64,000 nucleotides of DNA from Treponema sp. (GCA_009777535.1 WRLP01000002.1:62001-126000); one strand, 5' to 3'. Shown: positions 17,119 through 25,871, counted from the first letter of the stretch. A program made the numbers and translations. Notes: generated by a model from the letters alone, not told the origin.

Positions 17119-18453
17119 ATGCAAAAAATCATATTAATCGGGGCAAATCATGCCGGAACCGCGGCGGCCAATACAATTCTGGACAATTATCCGGATAATG
17201 AGCTTACAATATTCGACAGCAACAGCAATATCAGTTATTTGGGCTGCGGAACCGCACTTTACATCGGGAAGCAGATTGATGAAACAGACGGGCTTTTCTA
17301 TTCGTCCAGGGAAAAACTTGAGGCGAAAAAAGCGAAAGTGCACATGGAAACAAGGGTAAACCGCATCGACTTTGACAAGAAAGTTGTCTATGCTGCGGCA
17401 AAGGACGGGAAGGAAATTGCTGAAAATTATGACAAATTGATCATTGCCACGGGTTCATTGCCCATATCGCCCCCAATAAAGGGAATTGATATTCCAAATG
17501 TGGCCTTTGTAAAGCTGTTTCAGGACGGCCAGCAAATCGACAATCTACTTTCAAAGCCGGAAATAAAGAGCGTAGCGGTAATTGGAGCGGGCTATATCGG
17601 AGTAGAACTTGCGGAAGCTGTCAAGCGCCGCGGCAAGGAAACCCTTCTTTTCGAGGCCGCCGATACCAGCCTTTGTACCTACTATGATGAATGGTTCACA
17701 CATGATATGGACAAGGTACTCTCTGATAACGGTATCAATCTGCATTTTGGCGAACTTGTCCAGGAAATAACCGGCACCGACAAGGTTACCGGCATTAAAA
17801 CCAATAAGGGGGAGTACAAGGTTGATATGGTCATAATGGCGATAGGCTTTAAGCCTAACTCGTCACTTGGAAAGGAATCCCTGGAAATCCTTCCAAACGG
17901 CGCCTACAAGGTAAATAAAAGGCAGGAAACCAATAAAAAAGATGTATACGCCATCGGCGACTGCGCTTCGGTTTTCAGCAATGCAGTCGAAGACAGCGCC
18001 TACATCGCCCTTGCAACCAATGCCGTAAGAAGCGGTATTGTAGCCGGCCACAATGTCTGTGGTACGGCCATTGAATCGGCAGGGGTTCAGGGGTCTAACG
18101 GCATCTGTATTTTTGACTACAAAATGGTGTCCACCGGCCTTAATGTTAAAGCTGCGGAAAAAGCGGGATATACTCCCGTTACAACACAATTTGAGGATTT
18201 ACAGAAACCGGCGTTTATCAAGGAAAACAACAACAAGGTAAAATTACGCATTGTTTATGATAAAAATACACGCCGGATTCTGGGCGCCCAGATGGCTTCG
18301 TATCATGATATATCAATGGGCATACATATGTTCTCTCTTGCCATTGAGGAAAAACTTACCATTGATAAATTGAAACTGCTGGATATTTTCTTCCTGCCTC
18401 ATTTTAACCAGCCGTACAATTATATTACGATGGCCGCATTGGGGGCAGCATAA
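17119..18453 (+). CDS. nox: NADH oxidase (FAD-dependent, CoA-disulfide reductase family)
   Basis: This is a 444-residue flavoprotein that oxidises NADH with oxygen, probably to water, protecting an anaerobe or microaerophile and regenerating NAD+. The FAD-binding start 'ILIGANHAGTAAANTI' is followed by the redox-active Cys43 in 'SYLGCG', which marks NADH oxidases and CoA-disulfide reductases. A second Rossmann motif 'VAVIGAGYIGVELAEAVKRRG' binds NADH, and 'KKDVYAIGDCASV' is the second FAD motif. SD AGGAG lies 6 bases before the ATG. It is a single gene followed by a palindromic sequence. Whether the product is water or peroxide is not shown by sequence; the single Cys favours water. Confidence 0.88.
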   Translation: MQKIILIGANHAGTAAANTILDNYPDNELTIFDSNSNISYLGCGTALYIGKQIDETDGLFYSSREKLEAKKAKVHMETRVNRIDFDKKVVYAAAKDGKEIAENYDKLIIATGSLPISPPIKGIDIPNVAFVKLFQDGQQIDNLLSKPEIKSVAVIGAGYIGVELAEAVKRRGKETLLFEAADTSLCTYYDEWFTHDMDKVLSDNGINLHFGELVQEITGTDKVTGIKTNKGEYKVDMVIMAIGFKPNSSLGKESLEILPNGAYKVNKRQETNKKDVYAIGDCASVFSNAVEDSAYIALATNAVRSGIVAGHNVCGTAIESAGVQGSNGICIFDYKMVSTGLNVKAAEKAGYTPVTTQFEDLQKPAFIKENNNKVKLRIVYDKNTRRILGAQMASYHDISMGIHMFSLAIEEKLTIDKLKLLDIFFLPHFNQPYNYITMAALGAA

Positions 18454-18480
18454 TCAGAAAATCCGCCATCGTTTAAGCAT

Positions 18481-18519
18481 ACTGGTGATTTATACCGAAA
18501 AGTGGTATAATTCACCAGT
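18481..18519. promoter_or_regulatory. 16-bp-arm palindrome overlapping the start region of the TPR gene
   Basis: ACTGGTGATTTATACC and GGTATAATTCACCAGT are inverted repeats with one mismatch, separated by 7 bases. The right arm contains TATAAT (18506-18511), a good -10 box ten bases before the ATG at 18522. There is no T-run and no SD. It is either an operator covering the promoter or a hairpin ending the nox transcript. Confidence 0.6.
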
Positions 18520-18521
18520 TA

Positions 18522-19640
18522 ATGAAACTCGATCCTGTATTAAACAAGGCTATTCGACTCGCCAGATCCCGTAATTTCGAGGGCGCCTTCAAGGTCATGG
18601 AAAGCGAGGTTAGCCGTTATTCAGGCTCATTCAGGTTTTATTATCTGTTTGCGGTTATATGTCTTTATTCCGGCGATCGCGGCGGGGCCATTGTTTACTT
18701 TCGTCTTGCCCGTGAAATAAAGATGCGCGATCCAAAAGTAATGCTGGGTCTTGCCGCGCTTTACATGCACAGAAAAGAAACCGGAAAGGCAGTCGATTAT
18801 TATCTTGATGTGCTGGAAATGGAACCGAAAAACAGTATCGCAAAAAAAGGGCTTGCCGTTATTCGAAAATATTCGGATTCTGACTCGTTTTCCGAGTGGC
18901 TTGAATCGGGAAAAATACCGGCGTTATATCCCCCCATTCCTTCGGCTGGTTTTACCCCCCGCATGATTGTTACTGGCTGCGCCGCTACCGCTGCCGCCTT
19001 AATCCTTTTATTCGGAATTCTAATAAGCACCCGTGTAGTGCCTAATCCATTCAAGCGCGCCGGCACCCGCCCTGTCGCTGAATTTCACCTTTCCAGGGAA
19101 GAGCGTATCGCCCCTGTCCAGCTTGGCGGTATATACAGATACATTTTAACGCGTGATCAGACAGTCGAAATTTACGACAGAGCTCTTTCTCTTTTTACAT
19201 CTTACAGGGACGAAGCGGCAAAAATTAATTTGAATAGAATTCTGGAGTCCAATGCATCCGATGTAATTAAAAATAAAGCGCGGCTGCTAATGGATTTTAT
19301 GGAAGTGCCTGGCTTTGACAATTTTAAGAGGGGCGATAATGTTTCCATTTCGGATGTTATTTTAGAGCCCGTACTTTACCGCGATGTTCATGTTATATGG
19401 AGGGGCATGGCTACGAATGTAGAAACCCATGAGAGTACCACCAGTTTTGATTTTTTGGTCGGCTATGATACAAGAAGAACACTGGAAGGCATTGTAAATG
19501 TTGTGTTCGACAGCGCCGTAGCTGTAAATACTGAACGGCCTCTTGAAGTATTGGGTAAAATTATTCCTCTTGGCTCACATGAAGAATCCATAATGCTGGA
19601 AGGGGTGGCCTTACACCAATCAGGCCGGCTTACCGAATGA
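18522..19640 (+). CDS. TPR-containing membrane protein, unknown function
   Basis: This 372-residue protein begins with TPR-like helical pairs (residues ~5-120, for example 'AIVYFRLAREIKMRDPKVMLGLAALY' read as two helices). One transmembrane helix (about 148-168, 'ATAAALILLFGILI') follows, then an extracytoplasmic domain rich in beta strands. I do not recognise the C-terminal domain. The ATG has no SD and lies ten bases after a TATAAT, so the mRNA leader would be only a few bases. The stop overlaps the dtd start by ATGA, so the two are translationally coupled. The pairing with dtd may just be shared transcription. Confidence 0.7.
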   Translation: MKLDPVLNKAIRLARSRNFEGAFKVMESEVSRYSGSFRFYYLFAVICLYSGDRGGAIVYFRLAREIKMRDPKVMLGLAALYMHRKETGKAVDYYLDVLEMEPKNSIAKKGLAVIRKYSDSDSFSEWLESGKIPALYPPIPSAGFTPRMIVTGCAATAAALILLFGILISTRVVPNPFKRAGTRPVAEFHLSREERIAPVQLGGIYRYILTRDQTVEIYDRALSLFTSYRDEAAKINLNRILESNASDVIKNKARLLMDFMEVPGFDNFKRGDNVSISDVILEPVLYRDVHVIWRGMATNVETHESTTSFDFLVGYDTRRTLEGIVNVVFDSAVAVNTERPLEVLGKIIPLGSHEESIMLEGVALHQSGRLTE

Positions 19641-20134
19641 AAACTGTAATTCAGCGGGTTTCAAATGCGCAGGTTTCAGTTGATGATATTGTTAAGGGGC
19701 GTATCAAATACGGGCTGCTTGTCTACCTTGGAGTAGGGCACGAGGACACCGAAAAAGACGCCGACTGGCTCGCCGAAAAAACCGTTAATCTGCGTGTTTT
19801 TTCCGATGAGAACGATAAAATGAATTTATCAATTATCGATATGGTTAACCATGTAAACACCTCGGTTAACGAAAATGCCCCCTCTATCGGCGTCCTCGCA
19901 GTCTCGCAATTTACATTGATGGGGGATGCGCGCAAGGGCAGGAGGCCCTCCTGGGATAAAGCAGCGCCGCCCGAAAAGGCAAACAAGCTTTACGATTACT
20001 TTACGCAAAAAATTCGCGGATACGGGCTTCTCTGCGAAACCGGAGAATTCCAGGCGCACATGATGGTAACATACACAAACGACGGCCCTGTTACAATTCT
20101 GCTTGATTCGAAAGAAGACTCCGGCAGTCAGTAA
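19637..20134 (+). CDS. dtd: D-aminoacyl-tRNA deacylase
   Basis: This enzyme removes D-amino acids (and Gly from tRNA-Ala) wrongly attached to tRNA, protecting translation. At 165 residues it is slightly longer than the usual 145-150, due to an insert around 'DMVNHVNTSVNENAP'. The family motifs are present: 'VIQRVSNAQVSV' at the N-terminus, 'SQFTLMGDARKGRRPSW' with the catalytic-site 'SQFTL', and the cross-subunit 'TNDGPVTILLDS' (GP motif) at the C-terminus. The start overlaps the preceding stop. It is followed by the convergent regulator gene with only 3 bases between. Confidence 0.93.
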   Translation: MKTVIQRVSNAQVSVDDIVKGRIKYGLLVYLGVGHEDTEKDADWLAEKTVNLRVFSDENDKMNLSIIDMVNHVNTSVNENAPSIGVLAVSQFTLMGDARKGRRPSWDKAAPPEKANKLYDYFTQKIRGYGLLCETGEFQAHMMVTYTNDGPVTILLDSKEDSGSQ

Positions 20135-20137
20135 ATA

Positions 20138-21142
20138 TTAGAGCTTTGTGTTAATGGCACGGTTTATCATGTAAGTAACATCATCATTTGCGTTATGCGC
20201 TGTTATAGTCGTGTTTGGGTTAAAATTATTGAATACACGGAATATTTCGTCCGCAAAAGCCTGACCAATGTATTCAATGCCGCTGAAATCCAGAACAACT
20301 TCTTTGAATAATTCCAGCCCGCTTAGGACTCTGCGTGCCTGAGAACGGGATACCAAATCGCTGCTGTTTACAAGCTGCACAGGAACAACGGTCTTGTCAA
20401 AATCTCCGGGAATTTCAGTGGAAAATTTGTCAAATACACTTTTAAGAATTTTATCGTTGTTGTTTGCCAAACGCATATAAACCAAAGTAGATGACTGCGC
20501 CTTGCTTGTCTTTACCATGCTGTTTTTTTCCGGTATTATCCCATACACTAGGCCATTTGAAGCAATATAAAAAACATCAAAAATCTTTGAAGTAAAAAAG
20601 ATGCCCTGCCCTGAGTGCCGTGTTTTATCAGTCGTTCTTTTACCCTTTGCCAATTCAAGCAATGCGTCTTTTTCATCAGTCAACTTTAATCCTTTTTTAA
20701 TATTATTAAAAATTCCAACCCCATCATCCGAGATGGTCATTGTTGTGAATAACCTGTTTTCGTTTATAACAACATTTATTTTTTTCCCCCTGGAGTGTTC
20801 TATAGCGTTGTTGAATATTTCCAAAAATCCATAAATCCAGATATTCCATACATTTTTTGGAACATTGATAAAATGTTTTTTTATGTCTTTTTCCCAAACA
20901 GTGTCCTCGGATATTATATCTTTTATTTTATAGGTGTATCTGCATTGTTTGGACTGTAGAATATACTGCCCATTTTTTTTTGTTATTTGGTTTTCACAGA
21001 CAAGCCTGTCGAAGTGCTTGTAAACCGCAGGCAGCGAGATATTAAACTTCTCCGATGTCAAAGCGGCTATGTTTCTTTTTCCGGTTATATTCTCCAGAAT
21101 AAAAAGCCGAATTTCCTCTCCGCGTTTACGAAGGCCAGGCAT
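20138..21142 (-). CDS. Winged-helix / HATPase / STAS-like (DUF4325) regulator
   Basis: This 334-residue protein has three parts: an N-terminal winged helix (about 1-65, 'ALTSEKFNISLPAVYKHFDRL'), a GHKL ATPase (about 95-215, N-box 'EIFNNAIEHS', G1 'DDGVGI', G2 'HSGQGIFFTSKIFD') and a C-terminal STAS-like DUF4325 domain (about 255-334, 'VVLDFSGIEYIGQAFADEIF'). No phospho-acceptor histidine domain is seen, so the ATPase is of the anti-sigma (RsbW/SpoIIAB) type rather than a classical sensor kinase. SD GGGGG and a strong promoter precede it. Three AACCTTAT repeats cover that promoter and the divergent kbl gene, suggesting it binds there and controls itself and kbl (inference). Confidence 0.82.
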   Translation of the reverse strand: MPGLRKRGEEIRLFILENITGKRNIAALTSEKFNISLPAVYKHFDRLVCENQITKKNGQYILQSKQCRYTYKIKDIISEDTVWEKDIKKHFINVPKNVWNIWIYGFLEIFNNAIEHSRGKKINVVINENRLFTTMTISDDGVGIFNNIKKGLKLTDEKDALLELAKGKRTTDKTRHSGQGIFFTSKIFDVFYIASNGLVYGIIPEKNSMVKTSKAQSSTLVYMRLANNNDKILKSVFDKFSTEIPGDFDKTVVPVQLVNSSDLVSRSQARRVLSGLELFKEVVLDFSGIEYIGQAFADEIFRVFNNFNPNTTITAHNANDDVTYMINRAINTKL

Positions 21143-21162
21143 GTTTTCCCCCTTTTTAATAT

Positions 21163-21213
21163 AACCTTATTATTTATATTATAAACCTTATCGGCTAGAA
21201 GAATCAACCTTAT
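21163..21213. promoter_or_regulatory. Divergent promoter region with three AACCTTAT direct repeats
   Basis: Direct repeats of AACCTTAT occur at 21163-21170, 21184-21191 and 21206-21213, spaced 21 and 22 bases, so on one face of the helix. For the minus-strand regulator, a promoter reads TTGATT (21202-21207), 18 bases, TATAAT (21178-21183). The second repeat fills the spacer next to the -10, the third touches the -35, and the first falls near the transcription start. That is the layout expected for a repressor site. Confidence 0.65.
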
Positions 21214-21266
21214 CGCAACGGCCGAAAACAGGAAATTTATGTTAAAATTAATATAGAGGCGCAAAA

Positions 21267-22448
21267 ATGAGAAGGGATTTTTATAAACAACTAGATAAAG
21301 AAATCAGTACATTGAAGCAAAATGGCACTTATAAATACTATAAATACAACACTGGTGCGCTGGACGGCAAAATCGGCGTGGAAAACCTGGGCGAAAAAAT
21401 TGTACTCTGCTCGAATAATTATTTAGGGCTGGCAAACCATCCCGATATCATAAAGGCGGCGCATGAAGCCCTGACGCAATACGGCGCCGGAGCCAGCAGT
21501 GTGCGCTTTATCTGCGGGACTTATGATATACACCGTACCTTGGAAAAAAGGGTCGCAGACTTCCTCGGAATGGAAGCATCGCTAACATATACTTCCTGCT
21601 GGGCTGCCAACACCGCCTGCATTCCCGCACTGCTTTCAGACGGCGATGCGGTAATCTCCGACGAACTAAACCACGCCAGTATAATCGACGGCTGCAAGGC
21701 GGCGGGGAAGGGCGTTAAAAAAGCCGTGTACAAACATTCCGACATGATAGACCTGGAAGAAAAATTAAATGAAAACAGCGGCTGCGGCGCCGTACTTGTC
21801 GTAAGCGACGGCGTATTCTCGATGGAAGGGGACATCGCTAAATTGCCGCAGCTTGTAGACCTGTGCGGGAAATATAATGCCCTGCTAATGCTGGACGACA
21901 GCCATGCAACTGGCGTAATCGGGAAAACCGGCCGAGGCACAATGGAGTACTACAATATAAAAGAGGGCGTTGACATTATCTCGGGAACCTTCGGCAAAGC
22001 CCTTGGCGGAGCGGGAGGCGGCTTTGTAGCCGCTTGCGAAAGCATCTGCGCCATGCTGGCCCAAAGGAGCCGCCCCCATCTGTTTTCCAACTGCCTGCCG
22101 CCGGTGTTATGCGCCATTGCATTAACCGCCATCGGCTGCCTGGAACAAAACCCGCAGATTGTTGCGTCTCTGGCGGAAAAAACCCGGTACATGCGCCGCA
22201 GGCTTAAAGAAATGGGCTTAAACCCCCTGGAAGGGGACTCTGCCATTGTACCGATTATTGTCGGGGATACAGCCAGGGCAATAGAGCTCGCGGAAAAAAT
22301 GATGGCCGGCGGCGTTTTTACAATCGGCTTCGGCTTCCCCGTAGTCCCCGAGGGAATGGCGAGGGTCCGCCTGCAAATCTCCGATGCCCTGAGCTATGAA
22401 GAACTGGATCATGCCCTGGCCGTGATCCAAAAGGCTTTTTTGGGTTGA
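21267..22448 (+). CDS. kbl: Glycine C-acetyltransferase (2-amino-3-ketobutyrate CoA ligase)
   Basis: This is a PLP enzyme of the alpha-oxoamine synthase family. With CoA it splits 2-amino-3-ketobutyrate to glycine and acetyl-CoA in threonine breakdown, and it can run the reverse. Its 393 residues match Kbl. Motifs are 'CSNNYLGLANHP', 'GAGASSVRFICGTYDIHRTLE', 'DELNHASIIDG', 'DDSHATGVIGKTGRG' and the PLP lysine in 'SGTFGKALGGAGGGF'. BioF is the main alternative, but 'RFICGT' and overall resemblance favour Kbl. No threonine dehydrogenase gene is in the window. It diverges from the DUF4325 regulator across a 124-base region with repeat sites, so it is probably that regulator's target. Confidence 0.85.
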   Translation: MRRDFYKQLDKEISTLKQNGTYKYYKYNTGALDGKIGVENLGEKIVLCSNNYLGLANHPDIIKAAHEALTQYGAGASSVRFICGTYDIHRTLEKRVADFLGMEASLTYTSCWAANTACIPALLSDGDAVISDELNHASIIDGCKAAGKGVKKAVYKHSDMIDLEEKLNENSGCGAVLVVSDGVFSMEGDIAKLPQLVDLCGKYNALLMLDDSHATGVIGKTGRGTMEYYNIKEGVDIISGTFGKALGGAGGGFVAACESICAMLAQRSRPHLFSNCLPPVLCAIALTAIGCLEQNPQIVASLAEKTRYMRRRLKEMGLNPLEGDSAIVPIIVGDTARAIELAEKMMAGGVFTIGFGFPVVPEGMARVRLQISDALSYEELDHALAVIQKAFLG

Positions 22449-22510
22449 ATTGATAATATAACCCTCCGCCAACGTTCCATTCAATAGTTCGGGCATATAT
22501 TTTTGGCATC

Positions 22511-23617
22511 TCAATAGCCGTGGAAAAGATTAGGCGATCTTAGGTAAATACCCGCGTCAAAGGGCCTTAGAAGTTTACTCATCGATTCATTTTTTACAAT
22601 GTTTCTTATAATCCTGGCCGACTGTTCGGCAGAGGACACTACCTCCAGACATGGAATTCGATCGGTTACAGAATGGTGGCAGCATACTGTATCGGTTACA
22701 ATAATTCGTTTTAACAGACCTTCTTTTATAAGGGCGGATATAGTTTCCACAGCAGGCTCCGAAAACAGGGCATGAACGGCAATGATATTTATTTCCCTGG
22801 GGTTATGAGCAGCAAGAGCGCGGATTAATTTTTCGGCGGATGTCGCGGTATCCACCATATCATCTACTATCCACAAATTCTTTCCCTCAATCGGTTCTGC
22901 TGAAAGGATATTGATAGACTCGACTGAATTTGACTTGGAATAATCCCTCTGCTTGTGGGCTACAACAAGTGGCGCGCCGAATGCATTTGCAAAGCGGCGT
23001 GTCAGCTTTTCCCCGCCGGCATCAACGGAGCAGAATGCCCATTGGGGGCGGACTTCCTGTTCCAGTTTTTCAATTGTCTTGATATAAACATCGCACAGAT
23101 AACGTTTAAGAAGATTAAGGGCGGGAACATCGTCTATCGCACATATCGTCGGATCAAGCATTGTTCTCGACTTGTCAGAATGGAGTTGGTAGGTAACTAC
23201 ATGCCGTGCGCCCAGGCTCGAAAGAATTTTTAAGTGAACCCACAAGCCCACCGAGTTGCGGCGGGTTGTCCTGTCCGAGCGGGAACAGGAAACGAACGGT
23301 TCAAATATAATGATTTTTTCCGCCTGAGACCTTTTTAAGGCATCTACAGAATGATACAGCTCGATTTTTGCCTGTTCTACGGAAATTCCCGCATCGTTTC
23401 CGGCGCTGGAAGTAAACAGGATAACGTTCCTGCCCCTTATGGAAGTATTAACTTCCACCTCCATTTCCCCGTCGGCAAAACACTCGGCGTGCAGTAAATC
23501 AACACCGTTAATGCGCTCCGAAATATCCGAAAAACTGGGAAATTTAGATAAAGAAGAAATAACCCGGGAAGCATAATTCCGCATTGAACGAGTAGCGCAT
23601 ATCAAGAAATCATCCAT
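22511..23617 (-). CDS. prs: Ribose-phosphate pyrophosphokinase-like protein
   Basis: The product makes PRPP from ribose 5-phosphate and ATP for nucleotide, His and Trp synthesis. The ATG at 23617 is preferred because GGAAGA lies about 6 bases upstream; the ORF start at 23635 lies inside a repeat end. The 368-residue length exceeds the usual ~315. Recognisable parts are 'FEPFVSCSRSDRTTRR' (the canonical flexible loop is Y-x-R-Q/S-D-R), 'WAFCSVDAGGEKLTRRFA' (pyrophosphate region) and the PRPP loop 'IVDDMVDTATSAEKLI', which reads DTATS rather than the usual DTGGT. It is thus a divergent member; whether it is catalytic or regulatory is open. Prs-like proteins of this longer kind occur in spirochaetes (recalled). 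Confidence 0.75.
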   Translation of the reverse strand: MDDFLICATRSMRNYASRVISSLSKFPSFSDISERINGVDLLHAECFADGEMEVEVNTSIRGRNVILFTSSAGNDAGISVEQAKIELYHSVDALKRSQAEKIIIFEPFVSCSRSDRTTRRNSVGLWVHLKILSSLGARHVVTYQLHSDKSRTMLDPTICAIDDVPALNLLKRYLCDVYIKTIEKLEQEVRPQWAFCSVDAGGEKLTRRFANAFGAPLVVAHKQRDYSKSNSVESINILSAEPIEGKNLWIVDDMVDTATSAEKLIRALAAHNPREINIIAVHALFSEPAVETISALIKEGLLKRIIVTDTVCCHHSVTDRIPCLEVVSSAEQSARIIRNIVKNESMSKLLRPFDAGIYLRSPNLFHGY

Positions 23618-23632
23618 GTTGCTCTTCCAAAC

Positions 23633-23772
23633 CATAGCAACTCAGAAATGTATGCCTAAAGCATCCAACGGGGGGCCTGTCAGAGGTCAAAAGCCCCGTG
23701 CGGGCACGGCACTTTTACCTCTGACACCCCTCGTTACCATTTTTTCAGCATACATTTCTGAAGTAACTATAG
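23633..23772. repeat. Palindromic intergenic element, copy B
   Basis: This 140-bp element is in inverse orientation relative to copy A (5206-5336). Its ends GAAATGTATGC / GCATACATTTC extend outward into a longer inverted repeat ending CATAG / CTATAG. The inner hairpin is TCAGAGGTCAAAAG...CTTTTACCTCTGA, topped by GTGC/GCAC where copy A has ATGC/GCAT. It abuts the 5' side of the prs-like gene. Confidence 0.8.
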
Positions 23773-24063
23773 TCTTATATCGCTGAAGGTAAGGAGACTA
23801 TTCTGTCATTTTAGAACTTTCTCCATTGTCTATTTTACATTGAGAGGGATGAAAATATCAACATCGCATCGCCTTATAACTTCCCAAAATATCTCCGTGA
23901 ATTCCTCCGTGCCCCCGCGTACTCCGTGCGAAATATTGGGGTTGCATGCCGTCGCCATAGTTGTGAAAGGCTGACTATAGCCTTTTTATAAAAAAAATGA
24001 TAGAATTACCCAAAACACTAAAGCAACAACCATCTGTGCGCCATATATGGGGAGGGAGATTTT
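23773..24063. other. Non-coding region upstream of recA
   Basis: Together with repeat copy B this makes a 430-base gene-free stretch. It holds a run of CCGTG-type repeats (CTCCGTG, CTCCGTGCC, CTCCGTGCG, near 23895-23932) and a small hairpin AAAGGCT/AGCCTTT followed by T5 (23966-23987). An AT-rich stretch with a TAGAAT near 24001 may be the -10 of recA. The SD GGGAGGGAG precedes the recA start. I see no LexA-type GAACNNNNGTTC site and no ORF. Confidence 0.5.
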
Positions 24064-25152
24064 ATGGCAAAGTCAAATGATTCAGAAAAGACAAGGGGTA
24101 ACCCGAACGCTTCAAGCGAAGAAAAAGCGAAAGCGTTGGAAGCGGCCAGGCTCCAGATTGAAAAGCAATTTGGCGCCGGTTCGTTAATCAAACTGGGCTC
24201 TCACAACAATGCAGCCGGAATCGAGGTTGTTCCTTCCGGCTCCATTCTGCTGGATGAGGCTCTGGGAATAGGCGGATATCCGCGGGGACGAATAATCGAA
24301 ATATTCGGCCCTGAATCGTCGGGGAAGACCACCCTGGCGCTGCATGCCATTGCCGAGGCGCAAAAACTCGGCGGGAACGCGGCCTTTGTGGACGCCGAGC
24401 ATGCTCTTGATCCTGTTTATGCAAAGAATCTGGGCGTAAACATCGACGAGCTTTGGGTATCGCAGCCTGATAACGGGGAGCAGGCGATGGAAATTACCGA
24501 AAGCCTGGTCAGATCCGGAGCCGTAGACGTAATCGTTGTGGACTCCGTAGCCGCCCTTACTCCGGTTGCCGAAATTAACGGCGAAATGGGGGACGCCCAA
24601 ATGGGCGCTCAGGCCAGGCTGATGAGCCAGGCTCTGCGGAAACTTACGGCAACAATCGGTAAATCCAGAACAGTCCTTATTTTCATCAACCAGATTCGAA
24701 TGAAAATCGGCGTCTTTTTCGGCAATCCCGAAACCACCACCGGCGGTAACGCCCTTAAGTTTTATTCTTCACTGCGGCTGGAGGTCCGTAAGACCGAAAC
24801 AATCGAGGTGTCCAAAGATACCGATGCCATCGGCAACCGCGTCCGGGTAAAGGTAGTAAAAAATAAAGTGGCGCCTCCGTTCAGACGCACAGAGCTGGAA
24901 TTGATGTTCGGCAAGGGGATTTCCGCCGTCGGCAGCCTGCTGGACTGCGCTGTTAAAAACGACATCATAGTGAAAAGCGGCGCATGGTATTCGCATAACG
25001 AAGAAAAAATAGGGCAGGGCAGGGATAATGCGCGCGCCTACCTGGAGCAGCACGCCGACTTTACAAAAGATCTGGAAGTTAAATTAAGGCAGATAATTTT
25101 TCCCGGCAGGGAAAAACAGGCGGCTGTCGCAGCTCCCAAGGAACAAAAGTAA
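24064..25152 (+). CDS. recA: Recombinase A
   Basis: RecA polymerises on single-stranded DNA for homologous recombination and stimulates LexA-type self-cleavage. The 362-residue length is typical. Residues 1-35 form a charged, Lys/Glu-rich N-terminal region. The P-loop is 'GPESSGKTT' (82-90), with Walker B '[14 protein letters not shown]', '[20 protein letters not shown]' and '[21 protein letters not shown]' (L2 region). SD GGGAGG lies before the ATG. Its stop overlaps the scpA start by one base (TAATG), so recA is the first gene of recA-scpA-scpB-rluB-cmk-rpsA. Confidence 0.97.
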   Translation: MAKSNDSEKTRGNPNASSEEKAKALEAARLQIEKQFGAGSLIKLGSHNNAAGIEVVPSGSILLDEALGIGGYPRGRIIEIFGPESSGKTTLALHAIAEAQKLGGNAAFVDAEHALDPVYAKNLGVNIDELWVSQPDNGEQAMEITESLVRSGAVDVIVVDSVAALTPVAEINGEMGDAQMGAQARLMSQALRKLTATIGKSRTVLIFINQIRMKIGVFFGNPETTTGGNALKFYSSLRLEVRKTETIEVSKDTDAIGNRVRVKVVKNKVAPPFRRTELELMFGKGISAVGSLLDCAVKNDIIVKSGAWYSHNEEKIGQGRDNARAYLEQHADFTKDLEVKLRQIIFPGREKQAAVAAPKEQK

Positions 25153-25871
25153 TGCCGGAAACCGGCCATGAGCGCAGTTTCAAACTGAGCGGATTCGAGG
25201 GCCCGCTGGATCTGCTTCTTTTTATGATACGTAAAAACGAGATCAATATCTATGATATTCCAATCGCCCAAATTACCGATCAGTTTATTGAATATCTGCG
25301 CTATGCCGACAGCCTGAACCTGGAAGAGCTCACGGCCTTTCAGGTAATGGCGGCAACCTTGCTCTATATCAAAAGCCGGACCTTGTTACCGGTCGAAATT
25401 GATGAAGACGGCGAAGCGGCCGATCCCAGGCAGGAACTGGTGGAAAAACTGATTGAATATCAAAAATTCAAGAAGCTGTCCCAGCTCATGGAAGAAAAGG
25501 AAAGGGAAGGGGAGTGGGTTGTAGAACGGCGCAGGCTGCAGCATACATTGCCATTTACCGACGACAATCTATGGGAAAAAGTTGATATATGGGATCTCTT
25601 TAAGGTATTTTCCGCGTTAATGCAGAAAATACCCGGAGAAACCATTATGGATCTTTACGAAGAGATCACGGTAAATGAAAAACTCACACTTCTTGCAGAA
25701 CTTCTTGAAAACCGGGGCCAGTGCAGCTTTAACGATCTTGTGGTACGTTCAAATGTAATGGACATTGTTTGTGCGTTTATCGCGCTGCTGGAAGCAGTAA
25801 AAACCAATATGGTACTGATTTTCCAGAACCGCATGTTCGGCGATATCCTGATAAAGCCCTGTACAAAATAA
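25152..25871 (+). CDS. scpA: Segregation and condensation protein A (kleisin)
   Basis: ScpA is the kleisin that, with ScpB, bridges the SMC dimer to compact and separate chromosomes. At 239 residues it is family-sized. The start 'FKLSGFEGPLDLLLFMIRKNEINIYDIPIAQITDQF' is the classic ScpA N-terminus (SMC-neck binding helix region). The middle has 'AATLLYIKSRTLLP', and the C-terminal winged helix ends near 'NRMFGDILIKP'. It overlaps recA upstream and scpB downstream through TAATG junctions. The smc gene itself is not in the window. Confidence 0.95.
   Translation: MPETGHERSFKLSGFEGPLDLLLFMIRKNEINIYDIPIAQITDQFIEYLRYADSLNLEELTAFQVMAATLLYIKSRTLLPVEIDEDGEAADPRQELVEKLIEYQKFKKLSQLMEEKEREGEWVVERRRLQHTLPFTDDNLWEKVDIWDLFKVFSALMQKIPGETIMDLYEEITVNEKLTLLAELLENRGQCSFNDLVVRSNVMDIVCAFIALLEAVKTNMVLIFQNRMFGDILIKPCTK

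Noticed and set aside
23985-24063. SOS (LexA) box in front of recA
   Set aside because: No GAACNNNNGTTC or CTGTN8ACAG site is visible in the upstream region.
25769-25870. N-terminal extension of the scpB ORF
   Set aside because: It overlaps scpA in another frame; ScpB similarity begins at the ATG at 25871, which is coupled to the scpA stop.
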